The notes: generated by a model from the letters alone, not told the origin. Positions 42,729-52,416 are shown, numbered from the stretch's first letter. The stretch: DNA of 64,000 nucleotides from CAVQBJ01 sp963724405 (GCA_963724405.1 CAVRUQ010000003.1:806001-870000), one strand, 5' to 3'. Program-made: numbers and translations.

Positions 42729-45392
42729 TCAGCCGCCGAGCTGGCCCGCGACGGCGTCGCGGGCGGCGGCGATCGCCTCGTCCAGGCGCGACGGATCGCG
42801 CCCGCCGGCCTGCGCCATCGTGTCGCGGCCCCCGCCGCCGCCGCCGGTGATCTCGGCCGCGAGCTTCACGATCGCGCCGGCGCGCACGCCACGCTGCACG
42901 ACCGCGGGCGCCACGCTCGCGACGAGATGCACGCGACCGTCGGTGGCGGTGCCGAGCACGACCACGCCGTCCCCGAGCCGGCCCTTCACCCGGTCGGCGA
43001 CGTCGAGCAGGGCCTTCGCGTCGGGGACGTCGACGGTGGCGGCGAGCACGGGCACGCCGTCGATGGCCTCGGCTCGGGCGGCGAGCGCGGCCGCGTCGAC
43101 GCCCGTCGCCCCCGCCACGCCGGCCCGCAGCCGGCGCTCGAGCTCGCGGCGCTCGAGCTCGCGTTCGCGGACGGCCTCGGGCGCCAGCTCCGGCGTCGTG
43201 CGCAACGTCTCGCCGACCTCGCGCAGGAGGTCGTCGTGGCGCCGCAGCAGCTCGACCGCCGCGGGCCCGGTGAGGGCCTCGATGCGCCGCACGTTGGCCG
43301 CGCTCGAGGTCTCGCTGAGGATCCGCAGCAGCCCGATCTCCGCCGTCGAGGACACGTGCGTGCCGCCGCACAGCTCGCGCGAGTACTCCCCCTCGCCGAT
43401 CTGCACCATGCGCACCTCGTCGCCGTACTTCTCGCCGAACAGGGCCATCGCGCCGAGGCGCTTGGCCTCGTCCAACGTGGTGAGGATCGGGCGGACCGGG
43501 TCGTTGCGCTGGATCCACTCGTTGACCCGGTCCTCGACGTCGCGCAGCTCCTCGGCCGTGAGCGCCTGGCCGTGGCTGAAATCGAAGCGGAGCTTGTCCG
43601 GACCGACGTAGGAGCCGGCCTGGCGCACGTGGTTGCCGAGGCGCTCGCGCAACGCAGCGTGGAGCAGGTGGGTGGCCGTGTGGTTGGCCTCGGTGGCGTG
43701 GCGCGCGGCGTGGTCGACCCGGGCCAGAACGCGCTCGCCGGGCAGCAGCTCGCCGTGCTCGACGAGGACCTCGAGCGCCTGGTCGTCGCCGACCCGGAAG
43801 ACGCCGGCCACGAGCGCCTGGCAGTCGCCGTGCTCACACTCGATCGTGCCGACGTCGGAGACCTGGCCGCCGCCGGCGGCGTAGAACGGCGATTCGCTCA
43901 GCTTCACGAGCACGCGAGAGGCGTCGCCGGCGCCGTTGCCCGACAGCGGCTCGACAGCGCCGACGGTGGTCGCCTGGCGCTCGGTCTCATAGCCGGTGAA
44001 CGTCGTGCCGCCGGCGTGCTCGACGAACGACCGCACGCGCTCGCGGGTGTCCTCGCCCGCGACACCGGTCGCGGCGCCGGCCTTGCGCGCGCGGGTGCGC
44101 TGGCCCTCCATGAGCGCAGCGAAGCCCTCCTCGGAGACCCCGAGATCGTGCTCGGCCAGCAGTTCCTTCGTCAGGTCGAAGGGGAAGCCGTACGTGTCGT
44201 GCAGCGTGAACGCGTCCTCGGCGCCGACCTCCTCGGCGCCGGCCTCGCGCGCCCGCTCGATCAGCTCGTTGAGCTGACGGGTGCCCTGCTCCAGCGTGCG
44301 CCCGAAGCTCTCCTCCTCGCTGGCCAGCCACTTGCGGATCGGCTCGCGCTGCTCGACCAGTTCAGGATAGGCGCGGCCCATCGTCTCCTCCACCACGTCG
44401 GCGTATCGGGGCAGGAAGCCGGGTTCCAGGCCGAGGGCCCGGCCCTGCTGGATCGCGCGGCGCATGATGCGCCGCAGCACGTAGCCGCGCTCCTCGTTGG
44501 AGGGCACCACGCCGTCGGCGACGAGGAAGGACGCGCCGCGGGAGTGGTCGGCGAGGATGCGCAGCGCGCGGTCCGTGGGAAAGTCCCCTCCGTAGCGTCG
44601 TCCGGAGAGCTCCTCGCCGAGGGAGATGAGCGGGCGGAACTGGTCAGTCTCGAAGACCGAGGGCACGCCTTGCAGCATCGCCGCCAGGCGGTTGAGACCG
44701 AGCCCGGTGTCGATGTTCCTGGCCGGTAGCGGCTGCAGGCGTCCGGGCGGCTCCTGGTTGAACTGCATGAACACGAGGTTCCAGTACTCGAGGAAGCGCT
44801 CGTTGTCGCCGCCCGGCAGGTCATCGGGCCGGCCGAAGTCGACGCCGCGATCGAAGTACAGCTCCGAGCACGGCCCGCACGGGCCGGTCGGACCGGCCTG
44901 CCAGAAGTTCTCCGAGCGCGGGCACAGGACGATCCGCTCGCGCGGCAGCCCGACGGCCAGCCAGGCCTCGATCGCCTCCTCGTCGGGACCGAGGCCGAGC
45001 TCGTCGTCACCCTCGAAGACGGTCACCCAGATGTCGTCCGGTGACAGGCCGAAGCCCTGCTGGGACAGCTGCCAGGCGAACTCGACGGCGCCGGGCTTGA
45101 AGTAGTCGCCAACCGAGAAGTTGCCCAGCATCTCGAAGATCGTCAGGTGGCGGCTCGTCATCCCGACCTGATCGATGTCGACGGTGCGAAACACCTTCTG
45201 ACAGGACGTCAGGCGCGGGCTCGGCGGCGTCTCCTGCCCGAGGAAGTACGGCTTCAGCGGCAGCATCCCGGCGACCGTGAACAGCACGGAGCGATCGGCC
45301 TCGGGCGGCACGAGCGGCGCCGAGGGGAGGCGCAGGTGGCCGCGCTCCTCGAAGAAGCGCAGGTAGGTCTCGCGGATCTCATCCGAGGTCAT
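42729..45392 (-). CDS. alaS: Alanine--tRNA ligase
   Basis: The 887-residue class II synthetase is full length. It shows the start EIRETYLRFFEERGHLRLPSAPLVP, motif 2 in FFRTVDID-type VFRTVDIDQVGMTSRH, the FEMLGNFSVGDYFK segment, the editing domain HTATHLLHAALRERLG with the CGGTHV cysteine-histidine pair, and the C-terminal C-Ala/DHHA1 region with GGGGGRDTMAQAGG. It starts the minus-strand run alaS-ruvX-mltG-aroE-pilB-pilT-pilC. Confidence 0.97.
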   Translation of the reverse strand: MTSDEIRETYLRFFEERGHLRLPSAPLVPPEADRSVLFTVAGMLPLKPYFLGQETPPSPRLTSCQKVFRTVDIDQVGMTSRHLTIFEMLGNFSVGDYFKPGAVEFAWQLSQQGFGLSPDDIWVTVFEGDDELGLGPDEEAIEAWLAVGLPRERIVLCPRSENFWQAGPTGPCGPCSELYFDRGVDFGRPDDLPGGDNERFLEYWNLVFMQFNQEPPGRLQPLPARNIDTGLGLNRLAAMLQGVPSVFETDQFRPLISLGEELSGRRYGGDFPTDRALRILADHSRGASFLVADGVVPSNEERGYVLRRIMRRAIQQGRALGLEPGFLPRYADVVEETMGRAYPELVEQREPIRKWLASEEESFGRTLEQGTRQLNELIERAREAGAEEVGAEDAFTLHDTYGFPFDLTKELLAEHDLGVSEEGFAALMEGQRTRARKAGAATGVAGEDTRERVRSFVEHAGGTTFTGYETERQATTVGAVEPLSGNGAGDASRVLVKLSESPFYAAGGGQVSDVGTIECEHGDCQALVAGVFRVGDDQALEVLVEHGELLPGERVLARVDHAARHATEANHTATHLLHAALRERLGNHVRQAGSYVGPDKLRFDFSHGQALTAEELRDVEDRVNEWIQRNDPVRPILTTLDEAKRLGAMALFGEKYGDEVRMVQIGEGEYSRELCGGTHVSSTAEIGLLRILSETSSAANVRRIEALTGPAAVELLRRHDDLLREVGETLRTTPELAPEAVRERELERRELERRLRAGVAGATGVDAAALAARAEAIDGVPVLAATVDVPDAKALLDVADRVKGRLGDGVVVLGTATDGRVHLVASVAPAVVQRGVRAGAIVKLAAEITGGGGGGRDTMAQAGGRDPSRLDEAIAAARDAVAGQLGG

Positions 45393-45461
45393 GAGCGCTG
45401 ATCTTAGGGCGTGGCCCTCGAGCGCGCGGGGTCTCGGGGGCGCGGCGGACTCCGGCCCGCG

Positions 45462-46940
45462 CTACATCGGCTCGGCGGCGCGCGACGGCCAGGCGGCGAT
45501 CGTTCCGTGGCCGACGATCAGCTCGCCCGACAGCAGGCAGGCGAGCTGCCCGGGGGCGACGCCGGCCATCGGCTCGTCGAGAGCGAGCGCGAGGCGCGCA
45601 TGGCGTCCGGCGCCGACCGGCTCGCACACACGCCCGGCGAGCGCGCGGTGGCGGTAGCGCAGGCGCACGCGGTCGACGTCCGCGCCGTCACGGTGCAGCG
45701 TCGCGTCGCGCACGATCACTCGGGTGGTGTCCAGGCGCTCGCGCGGCCCGACGGTCACGGCGTTGCGCCGCGCGTCGGTGGCGAGCACGTACAGCGGCTC
45801 TCCCCCGCCGAGCCCGAGACCCCGTCGCTGCCCGACCGTGTACCGGTGGTGGCCGCGGTGCTCACCGAGCACCGCTCCATCCTCGGCGAGGATCGGCCCG
45901 GGGCGCTCACCGAGCCCGCCGTGACGGGCCAGGAACGCGCTACGCCCCACGCCGGCCAGGAAGCACAAGTCCTGTGAGTCCGGCTTGCGCGCCACGGACA
46001 GCTCGTGGTCCGCGGCCAGCTCGCGCACCTGCGTCTTCGTCATCTCTCCGAGGGGGAAGCGAAGCCGGGCGAGCGAGCTCGGCGCCAGTCCGGCGAGCAT
46101 GTAGCTCTGGTCCTTCGCCGGATCGGCGGCCACGCGTAGGAGCGCGTCGGCGTGCCGGCTCACCCGCGCGTAGTGGCCGGTGGCCAGGGTGAGCGCACCG
46201 AGTCGCGTGGCGAGCTCGAGGATCGCGTCGAGGCGAACATTGCCGTTGCAGCGCACGCACGGGTTGGGTGTCAGCCCGGCGGCATGGTCCTCGAGCCACG
46301 GCCGCACCACGCCGTCGGCGAACTCGGCCCGCAGGTCGATCGACAGATGTGGCAGGCCGAGACGGTGCGCAAGCGACCGCGCGCCGCGCACGGCCGCCGC
46401 CGAGCAGCAGCTGCGCTCGGCGTCGTTGTCGGGATCGGCCCACAGCTCGAGCGTCACGGCCACGGCCTCGGCGCCCGACCCGGTGACGAGCAGCGCGGCC
46501 ACGGCGCTGTCGACGCCGCCGCTCATCGCGACCACGGTGCGCGCCGGCTCGGGCGCGAGCGCCGCGTCCGCGCGGGCCGCGGCGCCGAGCGCGCGATGCA
46601 ACGCGTCGGCGGCCAGCTCGGCGGCGTGCTGCTTGGGTGCGCTCAGGCCGCCGAGCTCGGCGGCGATCTCCGCGGCCCCGATCCGCGCGGCGTCGAGCAG
46701 GCCCCGGCCCCGCACGAGCGAGACGGCCGCGCTGCCGGCGGCGATCGCCGCGCCGCAACCGCTCGCGTCGAAGCCCGCGTCGGCGATCTCACCCACCGGA
46801 CTGTGCGGGTCGAGCGTCAGCGTCAGGCGGACCAGGTCGCCGCAGGCGGCCCCGCCGGCCGCGCCGGTGTGTCCGTCATGCGGGCTGCGGCCACGCCCGC
46901 GCGGACGCTGCAGATGCTGATCGAGGCGCTCGGCGTCCAT
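45462..46940 (-). CDS. mnmA: NifU/IscU-like domain fused to tRNA 2-thiouridylase MnmA
   Basis: Residues about 5-120 resemble the Fe-S scaffold NifU/IscU: HLQRPRGRG, GGAACGDLVRLTLTLD and DAGFDASGCGAAIAAGSA, then LSAPKQHAAELAADAL. The third scaffold cysteine (HC in IscU) is Ala here. Residues about 133-492 are MnmA: PP-loop VVAMSGGVDSAVAALL, NPCVRCNGNVRLD with the first catalytic Cys, TGHYARV, KDQSYML and KPDSQDLCFLAG with the second catalytic Cys. MnmA thiolates U34 of Lys, Glu and Gln tRNAs. No cysteine desulfurase gene is adjacent. Confidence 0.93.
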   Translation of the reverse strand: MDAERLDQHLQRPRGRGRSPHDGHTGAAGGAACGDLVRLTLTLDPHSPVGEIADAGFDASGCGAAIAAGSAAVSLVRGRGLLDAARIGAAEIAAELGGLSAPKQHAAELAADALHRALGAAARADAALAPEPARTVVAMSGGVDSAVAALLVTGSGAEAVAVTLELWADPDNDAERSCCSAAAVRGARSLAHRLGLPHLSIDLRAEFADGVVRPWLEDHAAGLTPNPCVRCNGNVRLDAILELATRLGALTLATGHYARVSRHADALLRVAADPAKDQSYMLAGLAPSSLARLRFPLGEMTKTQVRELAADHELSVARKPDSQDLCFLAGVGRSAFLARHGGLGERPGPILAEDGAVLGEHRGHHRYTVGQRRGLGLGGGEPLYVLATDARRNAVTVGPRERLDTTRVIVRDATLHRDGADVDRVRLRYRHRALAGRVCEPVGAGRHARLALALDEPMAGVAPGQLACLLSGELIVGHGTIAAWPSRAAEPM

Positions 46941-46988
46941 CGCCGAACGAGTGTAGGCCGGTGCGGGAGTCGGCCGTCCGGAAACGGG

Positions 46989-48197
46989 CTACGGACCCGT
47001 GTTCGGGTCGGCGCTGCCGACGCAGCTCGTCAGGCCGTAGTTGATGAGCATCGAGACGGTGAGATCGTTGTTCGTCTCGGCGCTGAGCAGGTGGTTGTGG
47101 ACGGCGTAGGCGTTCCCGGCGTTGGCGGCGGCGATCTCCTGGGTGATCTCGTCGATCGAGCGATTGAGCGATGCCAGCATCGTGTGCACGTAGCCGCGAT
47201 CGGCCGGCGGGGCCGGGATGGCGGCCAGCGTGGTGCCGAAGCTGCGCCAGTAGGCCAGCAGGCCGCTGATCTGCTGCGGCGTGATCGTGGTCTCCGAGAG
47301 GCCGTCGAACTGCCTGTGCCCCTGCTTGATGAGCCGCGTGCAGGCGGCGTTGCCGCGGGCGACGAAGGCGGCGTGCGTCGTGCCCGGCTGGTAGGCGGTC
47401 AGCTTCGGCGCGAGCACCTCACCCGGGCCGCCGGCGTCGATGTCACTGACGTACTGGCGCAGGTCACTCGGATCCTGCAGGTCGGTGATCGTCTCGACGC
47501 TCTTGCCGCGCATGAGCAGCAGGGTCGGGGTCTCGAGCACCTGCGCCGTCGTCACGATCGTGCCGTAGTCGGTGACCTGGCCGGCCGTCGCGGCGGTGAC
47601 GACGAGCGTGCCGTGCCGCTTCACGAGCGCCTTCAGGGCGGCGTACGTGGCCTGGTCGTCGACCGACAGCGGGTTCCAGAAGAGCAGGGCGACCGTCTTC
47701 CCGGCCGCGAGCTCGTTCTTGATCGTCACCGCCGGGCTCGTGCTCGTCGCAGCGCTCGTGCCCGCCGTCCTCGTCGCGGTGTGCGTCCCGGGAGCGGTGG
47801 CCGCCCGGGTGCCCGCCGCCGTGGCCGGGGCGCCGGAGGTCGTCGTGCCGCTCGCCGGCGGGGCGGTCGAGGAGGCGGACGCGGTGGTGACCGGGGTGCC
47901 CGACGACGAGGACGCGACGCCGGAGTCGTGCTGGAGGGTGTTCGCCTGGCCCTGCGAGGTGGCGACGGCGCCGTGGGCCTTGGCGACAGCGCGCGCGAGA
48001 CCGCCGAGACCGAGCGGCAACGAGCTGCCGGGCGCCTTCGCGTCCGGGGAGGACGTGGCCCTCGCCGGCGGCGTCGGCGCCGGCGTGGGCGTGCTCGAGC
48101 CGCTCTGCGAGTGCGGCCGCAGCGCGAGGAAGTACAGCGCGCCGAGGACGACCACGGCGAGAAGGGCGATCTGAACGGGGCGCGAGACTTGGGACAT
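46989..48197 (-). CDS. Membrane-anchored protein with thioredoxin-like domain lacking CxxC
   Basis: A 402-residue protein: one N-terminal transmembrane helix (about 8-26), a disordered Ser/Thr/Ala/Pro linker (about 30-155), then an apparent thioredoxin-like fold (TVALLFWNPLSVDDQATYAALKALV ... TLVVTAATAGQVTDYGTIVTTAQVLETPTLLLM) with the cis-Pro loop ETPT but no CxxC where LLFWNPLS stands. A helical C-terminal part follows (ACTRLIKQGHRQFDGL ... NRSIDEITQEIAAANAG). It probably sits outside the membrane and cannot be a standard disulfide oxidoreductase. The fold is an inference from pattern. Confidence 0.7.
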   Translation of the reverse strand: MSQVSRPVQIALLAVVVLGALYFLALRPHSQSGSSTPTPAPTPPARATSSPDAKAPGSSLPLGLGGLARAVAKAHGAVATSQGQANTLQHDSGVASSSSGTPVTTASASSTAPPASGTTTSGAPATAAGTRAATAPGTHTATRTAGTSAATSTSPAVTIKNELAAGKTVALLFWNPLSVDDQATYAALKALVKRHGTLVVTAATAGQVTDYGTIVTTAQVLETPTLLLMRGKSVETITDLQDPSDLRQYVSDIDAGGPGEVLAPKLTAYQPGTTHAAFVARGNAACTRLIKQGHRQFDGLSETTITPQQISGLLAYWRSFGTTLAAIPAPPADRGYVHTMLASLNRSIDEITQEIAAANAGNAYAVHNHLLSAETNNDLTVSMLINYGLTSCVGSADPNTGP

Positions 48198-48322
48198 CGC
48201 TCACTCAAGTCGGCAACGCGATGCCCTTCTTTGAGCACTCCGTGAACGGCCTGGACACTTTGGGTGTGTTTGCGCGCGTTTGCCCGATCGCCGTGCGCGC
48301 GGCCCGGCGGCCGCTCGCGGCG

Positions 48323-50116
48323 TCAGCGGTCGATCAGGCGCAACCCGAGCTCGCGCAGCTGCGCGGCGTCGACGGGCGCCGGGGCGCCGGTGAGCGGGTC
48401 CGCACCCGACGCGGTCTTCGGGAACGCGATCACGTCGCGGATCGACTCCTGCCCGAGCATGATCGCGACGGTGCGGTCGATCCCCATGGCGATTCCGCCG
48501 AGCGGCGGCGCCCCGTAGCGCATCGCGTCGAGCAGGAACCCGAAGCGGGCCTGCGCCTCCTCCTCGCCGATCCCGATCGCCGCCAGCACCGCGCGCTGCA
48601 GCTCCGGCTCGTGGATACGGATCGAGCCGCCGCCGAGCTCCCAGCCGTCCACGACGAGGTCGTAGGCGCGAGACATCAGCGCTCCCGGGTCCTCGAACGA
48701 CGGCAGTCCACCGTCGGGGGGCAGCACCGGTGCGGTGAACGGGTGGTGCAGCGGATCCCAGCGCTTCTCGTTCTCGTTGTAGCCGAACAGCGGGAACTCG
48801 ACGATCCAGAGCGCGTCGTGGCGCCCCTCCGGTATGAGACCGAACTGCGCGCCCAGGTGCAGGCGAAGCGCCCCGAGCGCCGCGGGCGCGATGCTCGCGC
48901 GGTCGGCGACGAACAGGAGCAGGTCGCCCTCGTGCGCGTCGAGCGCCGCGTTCACCGCGGCCACCTGCTCGTCCCCGAAGAACTTCGCCAGGTTCGAGCC
49001 CCAGGCGCCGCCGGCCTGCACGGGCATCGGGGCGACCGCCTTCGCCCCGTGGCGGCGCACGACGTCGTTGAGCCCCTCGAGCTCGCTGCGCGACAGCGAC
49101 GCGGCCTGCGCGCCGGCGTTGAGCGCGCGCACGACACCGCCGGAGTCGAGCACCGACTCGAACACCTTGAACTGCGATCCGCGCACGAGCTCGGACACGT
49201 CGCGGATCTCGAGGCCGAAGCGCGTGTCGGGGCGGTCGGAGCCGAAGCGCAACATCGCCTCGGCGTAGGACATGCGCGGCCACGGGGGCGCGGCCACCGC
49301 GAAGTCGCCGGTGGCGAACACGCTCGCCATGACCCCCTCGATGAGCTCGATGACGTCGTCCTCCTCGACGAAGGACATCTCGAGGTCGAGCTGCGTGAAC
49401 TCGGGCTGGCGGTCGGCGCGCAGGTCCTCGTCGCGGAAGCAGCGCGCGATCTGGAAGTAGCGCTCGAAGCCGCCGAACATGAGCAGCTCCTTGAACAGCT
49501 GCGGGGATTGCGGGAGCGCGTAGAAGGACCCGGGCGACAGCCGGCTCGGAACAAGAAAGTCACGGGCGCCCTCGGGCGTCGATCGCGTCAGCACCGGCGT
49601 CTCGATCTCGAGGAAGTCGCGCTCGTCGAGGAAGCGCCGGATCGCCGCCACCGCCTCGTGGCGCAGGATGAGCCCGTCGCGCATCGACTCGCGGCGCAGG
49701 TCGAGCGGCCGGTGGCGCAGGCGCAGCAGCTCGTCGACCGCGACCTCCTCGTCGATCGGGAACGGCGGCGTCTCGGCCTCGGCGAGCTCGGCGAGCTCGC
49801 CGACCGCGATCTCGATCTCGCCGGTGGGGATGTTCGGGTTGACGTTCTCGGGGTCGCGGCGCAGCACCCGTCCCCGCGCGGTGAGGACGTGCTCGGAGCG
49901 CAGCCGGTGCGCGGCGGCGTGCGCCTCGGCCTCCTCGGGGTGGAAGACGAGCTGCACGATCCCCGAGCGATCGCGCAGGTCGATGAAGACGACGCCCCCG
50001 TGGTCGCGACGGCGGTGCACCCAGCCGGCGACCCGCACCTCGGAGTCCACGTCGGCGGTGCCGACGTCACCGCACCAGTGGTCGCGGTATCGGTTCGCGC
50101 GGGGCGGGCGCTTCAC
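48323..50116 (-). CDS. aspS: Aspartate--tRNA ligase
   Basis: A 597-residue bacterial-type AspRS: N-terminal OB-fold anticodon domain (VRVAGWVHRRRDHGGVVFIDLRDRSGIVQLVF), motif 1 near FLDERDFLEIETPVLTRSTPEGARDFLVP, motif 2 FQIARCFRDEDLRADRQPEFTQLDLE, the bacterial GAD insertion (about 300-410) and motif 3 GIAMGIDRTVAIML. The GTG start overlaps the hisS stop (GTGA). HisS and AspS adjacency is common. Whether it also charges tRNA-Asn cannot be told from this window. Confidence 0.96.
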   Translation of the reverse strand: MKRPPRANRYRDHWCGDVGTADVDSEVRVAGWVHRRRDHGGVVFIDLRDRSGIVQLVFHPEEAEAHAAAHRLRSEHVLTARGRVLRRDPENVNPNIPTGEIEIAVGELAELAEAETPPFPIDEEVAVDELLRLRHRPLDLRRESMRDGLILRHEAVAAIRRFLDERDFLEIETPVLTRSTPEGARDFLVPSRLSPGSFYALPQSPQLFKELLMFGGFERYFQIARCFRDEDLRADRQPEFTQLDLEMSFVEEDDVIELIEGVMASVFATGDFAVAAPPWPRMSYAEAMLRFGSDRPDTRFGLEIRDVSELVRGSQFKVFESVLDSGGVVRALNAGAQAASLSRSELEGLNDVVRRHGAKAVAPMPVQAGGAWGSNLAKFFGDEQVAAVNAALDAHEGDLLLFVADRASIAPAALGALRLHLGAQFGLIPEGRHDALWIVEFPLFGYNENEKRWDPLHHPFTAPVLPPDGGLPSFEDPGALMSRAYDLVVDGWELGGGSIRIHEPELQRAVLAAIGIGEEEAQARFGFLLDAMRYGAPPLGGIAMGIDRTVAIMLGQESIRDVIAFPKTASGADPLTGAPAPVDAAQLRELGLRLIDR

Positions 50117-51393
50117 AGGACCCTGCGCCCGCGCAGCAGGGCGTGCACGACGGCGTCGTTCTCGAGCGTCTCCTCGCTGCCGGCCTCACGGTCGCGCAGC
50201 TGCGTGTGCGTGGCGCCCACCGTGGCAACGTATCGCGCCCCGAGCCGGCTCGCGTACTTGGCCTGCGCCTTGCGGGCGCGGCCGGTGACCTCGAGCTGGG
50301 CCGAGAACCCGGCCAGGCGCGCTTCGCGCACGATCGTGAAGGCCGCGACGCGCGCGTCGCGGCGCGCCGCGTCGGCCTCCTCGGCGGCCACGTACAGGTC
50401 GACGACCGGCGACGCGGCGGCCGCGAGCGATCCGGCCGAGAGCAGGATGCGCTCGACCCCGGCCGCCCAGCCGATGCCGGGCGTCGGCCTGCCCTCGACG
50501 AGCGGGCCGCCGAGCTGCTGGACGAGCCCGTCGTAGCGCCCGCCGCCCCCGACGCCGCTCTGCGCGCCGAGCGCATCGGAGGTGAACTCGAACACCGTGC
50601 GCGTGTAGTAGTCCAGACCGCGCACGAGCGTCGGGTCGACCTCGTAGCCGATCTCGGCCGCGTCGAGCAGGGCGCGCACCTCGGCGAAGTGGGCGGCGTC
50701 GTCATCGTTGAGGTGGTCCAGCAGGCGCGGGGCGCCCGACATCGCCTCCCGCGTCGACGGGTCGTCGGAGTCGAACGCGCGCAGCGGGTTCAGATCGATG
50801 CGCTCGCGGACCTCGGGCGCCAGGCGATCGGCGTTGGCCCGCAGGTACGCCTGCAGCTCGCCGCGGTACTCGGCCCGGCCGGCGGGGTCGCCGAGGCTGG
50901 CCAGGCGCAGACGCAGGTCGCGGGTGCCGAGATCGTCGAGCAGCGTGTGCAGGAGCACGATCGACTCGGCGTCCAGGGCGGGGTCGTCGGAGCCGAGCGC
51001 CTCGACGCCGACCTGCCAGAACTGGCGGTAGCGGCCGGCCTGGGCGCGCTCGTGGCGGAAGAAGCTCGACAGGTACCAGAGCTTCACCGGCTGGGGCAGC
51101 CTGTGCATGCCGTGCTCCACGTAGGCGCGGCAGACGGGCGCGGTGCCCTCGGGTCGCAGGGTGTAGGACCGCCCGCCGACCTCGAACGTGTACATCTCCT
51201 TCTGGACGATGTCGGTCGACGCGCCCACGCCGCGCGCGAACAGCTCGGTCGCCTCGAAGGTCGGCGTCTCGATCCGCTCGTAGCCGGCGGCCTCCAGGAT
51301 CTCACGGGAGCGGCGCTCGAGCTCCATTCGGACGGCCGCCTGGTCGGGCAGCACGTCCTTCGTGCCGCGGGGCGCCTGGATGTGCTGGCTCAA
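50113..51393 (-). CDS. hisS: Histidine--tRNA ligase
   Basis: A 426-residue class II synthetase with QAPRGTKDVLP, motif 2 YLSSFFRHERAQAGRYRQFWQVGVE, the histidine-specific LVRGLDYYTRTVFEF and GGGGRYDGLVQQLGG, motif 3 GIGWAAGVERILL and an anticodon-binding domain (VDLYVAAEEADAARRDARVAAF...). The start is TTG 51393, overlapping the upstream hydrolase stop as TTGA; no ATG or GTG fits, since MELERR lies inside the conserved N terminus. Translational coupling explains the weak start codon. Confidence 0.94.
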   Translation of the reverse strand: MSQHIQAPRGTKDVLPDQAAVRMELERRSREILEAAGYERIETPTFEATELFARGVGASTDIVQKEMYTFEVGGRSYTLRPEGTAPVCRAYVEHGMHRLPQPVKLWYLSSFFRHERAQAGRYRQFWQVGVEALGSDDPALDAESIVLLHTLLDDLGTRDLRLRLASLGDPAGRAEYRGELQAYLRANADRLAPEVRERIDLNPLRAFDSDDPSTREAMSGAPRLLDHLNDDDAAHFAEVRALLDAAEIGYEVDPTLVRGLDYYTRTVFEFTSDALGAQSGVGGGGRYDGLVQQLGGPLVEGRPTPGIGWAAGVERILLSAGSLAAAASPVVDLYVAAEEADAARRDARVAAFTIVREARLAGFSAQLEVTGRARKAQAKYASRLGARYVATVGATHTQLRDREAGSEETLENDAVVHALLRGRRVL

Positions 51394-52061
51394 GAGCCGC
51401 TGCGGCCGGGACCGGCCGAGGCGCGCAGCTCGGACAGGAACGGATTGCTGTCGAGCTCGCGCCCGAGCGTCGTGGCGCCCATGTGCCCCGGGTAGACCGC
51501 GGTGTCGGGCGGATAGGACGAGACGAGCCGGCCGATCGACCCCTCGAGCACGTCCCAGTCGCCTCCGGGCAGGTCGACGCGCCCGACCGAGCCCTGGAAC
51601 AGGACGTCGCCCGAGAACAGCGCCCGCTCGCCCCCGAGCGCGTACGTGACGTGGCCGGGGCTGTGACCGGGCGTGAACACGACCTCGAACTCGAGCCCGG
51701 CGAGCGTCAGACGCTCGCCGCCCTCGACGGTGTGGTCGGCCTCGTAGCTCTCGAACGGCCCGAACCCCGGGAAGGGTACGAAGCTCATGATGTCGGCGAG
51801 CACCGGGCGCTCGATGACCGGGCAGTACACCGGCGCGCCGGTCGCCTCGGCGACGGGCGCGACCGCGCCGACGTGGTCGAAGTGGCAATGGGTGACGAGC
51901 ACGGCCTCGATCTCCACGCCGAGGTCCTCGATCGCGCCGAGCAGTCGCGGCGCCTCGTCGCCCGGATCGACGATCACCGCCCGCGTCGCGCTCCGGTCCG
52001 CGCGCACGATGTAGGCGTTCTCCTGCACCGGGCCGACCGTGAAGCTGCGGACGTCGAGCAT
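51390..52061 (-). CDS. Metallo-beta-lactamase fold hydrolase (glyoxalase II-like)
   Basis: A 223-residue member of the MBL superfamily: NAYIVRADRSATRAVIVDPGD, metal motif THCHFDHVGAVAPV, the later His in VVFTPGHSPGHVTYAL, Asp in ALFSGDVLFQGSVGRVDLPGGD and His in AVYPGHMGATTLGRE. This is the layout of hydroxyacylglutathione-hydrolase-like thioester hydrolases. A GTG two codons earlier (52067) overlaps the upstream stop and is an equal candidate start. It precedes hisS, a position seen in several Gram-positive genomes. Confidence 0.92.
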   Translation of the reverse strand: MLDVRSFTVGPVQENAYIVRADRSATRAVIVDPGDEAPRLLGAIEDLGVEIEAVLVTHCHFDHVGAVAPVAEATGAPVYCPVIERPVLADIMSFVPFPGFGPFESYEADHTVEGGERLTLAGLEFEVVFTPGHSPGHVTYALGGERALFSGDVLFQGSVGRVDLPGGDWDVLEGSIGRLVSSYPPDTAVYPGHMGATTLGRELDSNPFLSELRASAGPGRSGS

Positions 52062-52063
52062 GC

Positions 52064-52411
52064 TCACGATGCGATCTTGCCGGCCGCCTTCTGACGCTGG
52101 CGGCGGTCGTACAGGAACTTGTCGGTGTAGTAGCCGATGACGGTGTACAAGCCGAGCACGACCGGGAAGAAGGTCAACAGCAGACCCGAGTGCAGGAACA
52201 CGATCGCGACGACCATCAGCACGATCGTCGCGATCGCCGCGCGCGTGAAGGCGCTGCGCCACTCCGGCGGGCGATCCGCACGCGGGACCTTCTTGCCGTC
52301 CTTGCCCTTGCCGCCGGGGGCCGGCGCGCGGCCGGTTCGCCCACGGGCCTCGATGATTCCCGCGGCGTTGCCGCGGTGCTTGGTCTGGCGCCTGCGCTTC
52401 GTCTGAGCCAT
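52064..52411 (-). CDS. Small basic membrane protein
   Basis: A 115-residue protein: strongly basic, disordered N terminus (MAQTKRRRQTKHRGNAAGII ... GGKGKDGKKVPRADRPPEWRSAF), two transmembrane helices (AAIATIVLMVVAIVFLHSG; LLLTFFPVVLGLYTVIGYYT) and a basic tail (KFLYDRRQRQKAAGK). Such proteins recur next to the MBL-hisS-aspS run in related actinobacteria by my recollection; no function is known. The stop overlaps the possible GTG of the next gene. Confidence 0.78.
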   Translation of the reverse strand: MAQTKRRRQTKHRGNAAGIIEARGRTGRAPAPGGKGKDGKKVPRADRPPEWRSAFTRAAIATIVLMVVAIVFLHSGLLLTFFPVVLGLYTVIGYYTDKFLYDRRQRQKAAGKIAS

Positions 52412-52416
52412 CGTGC

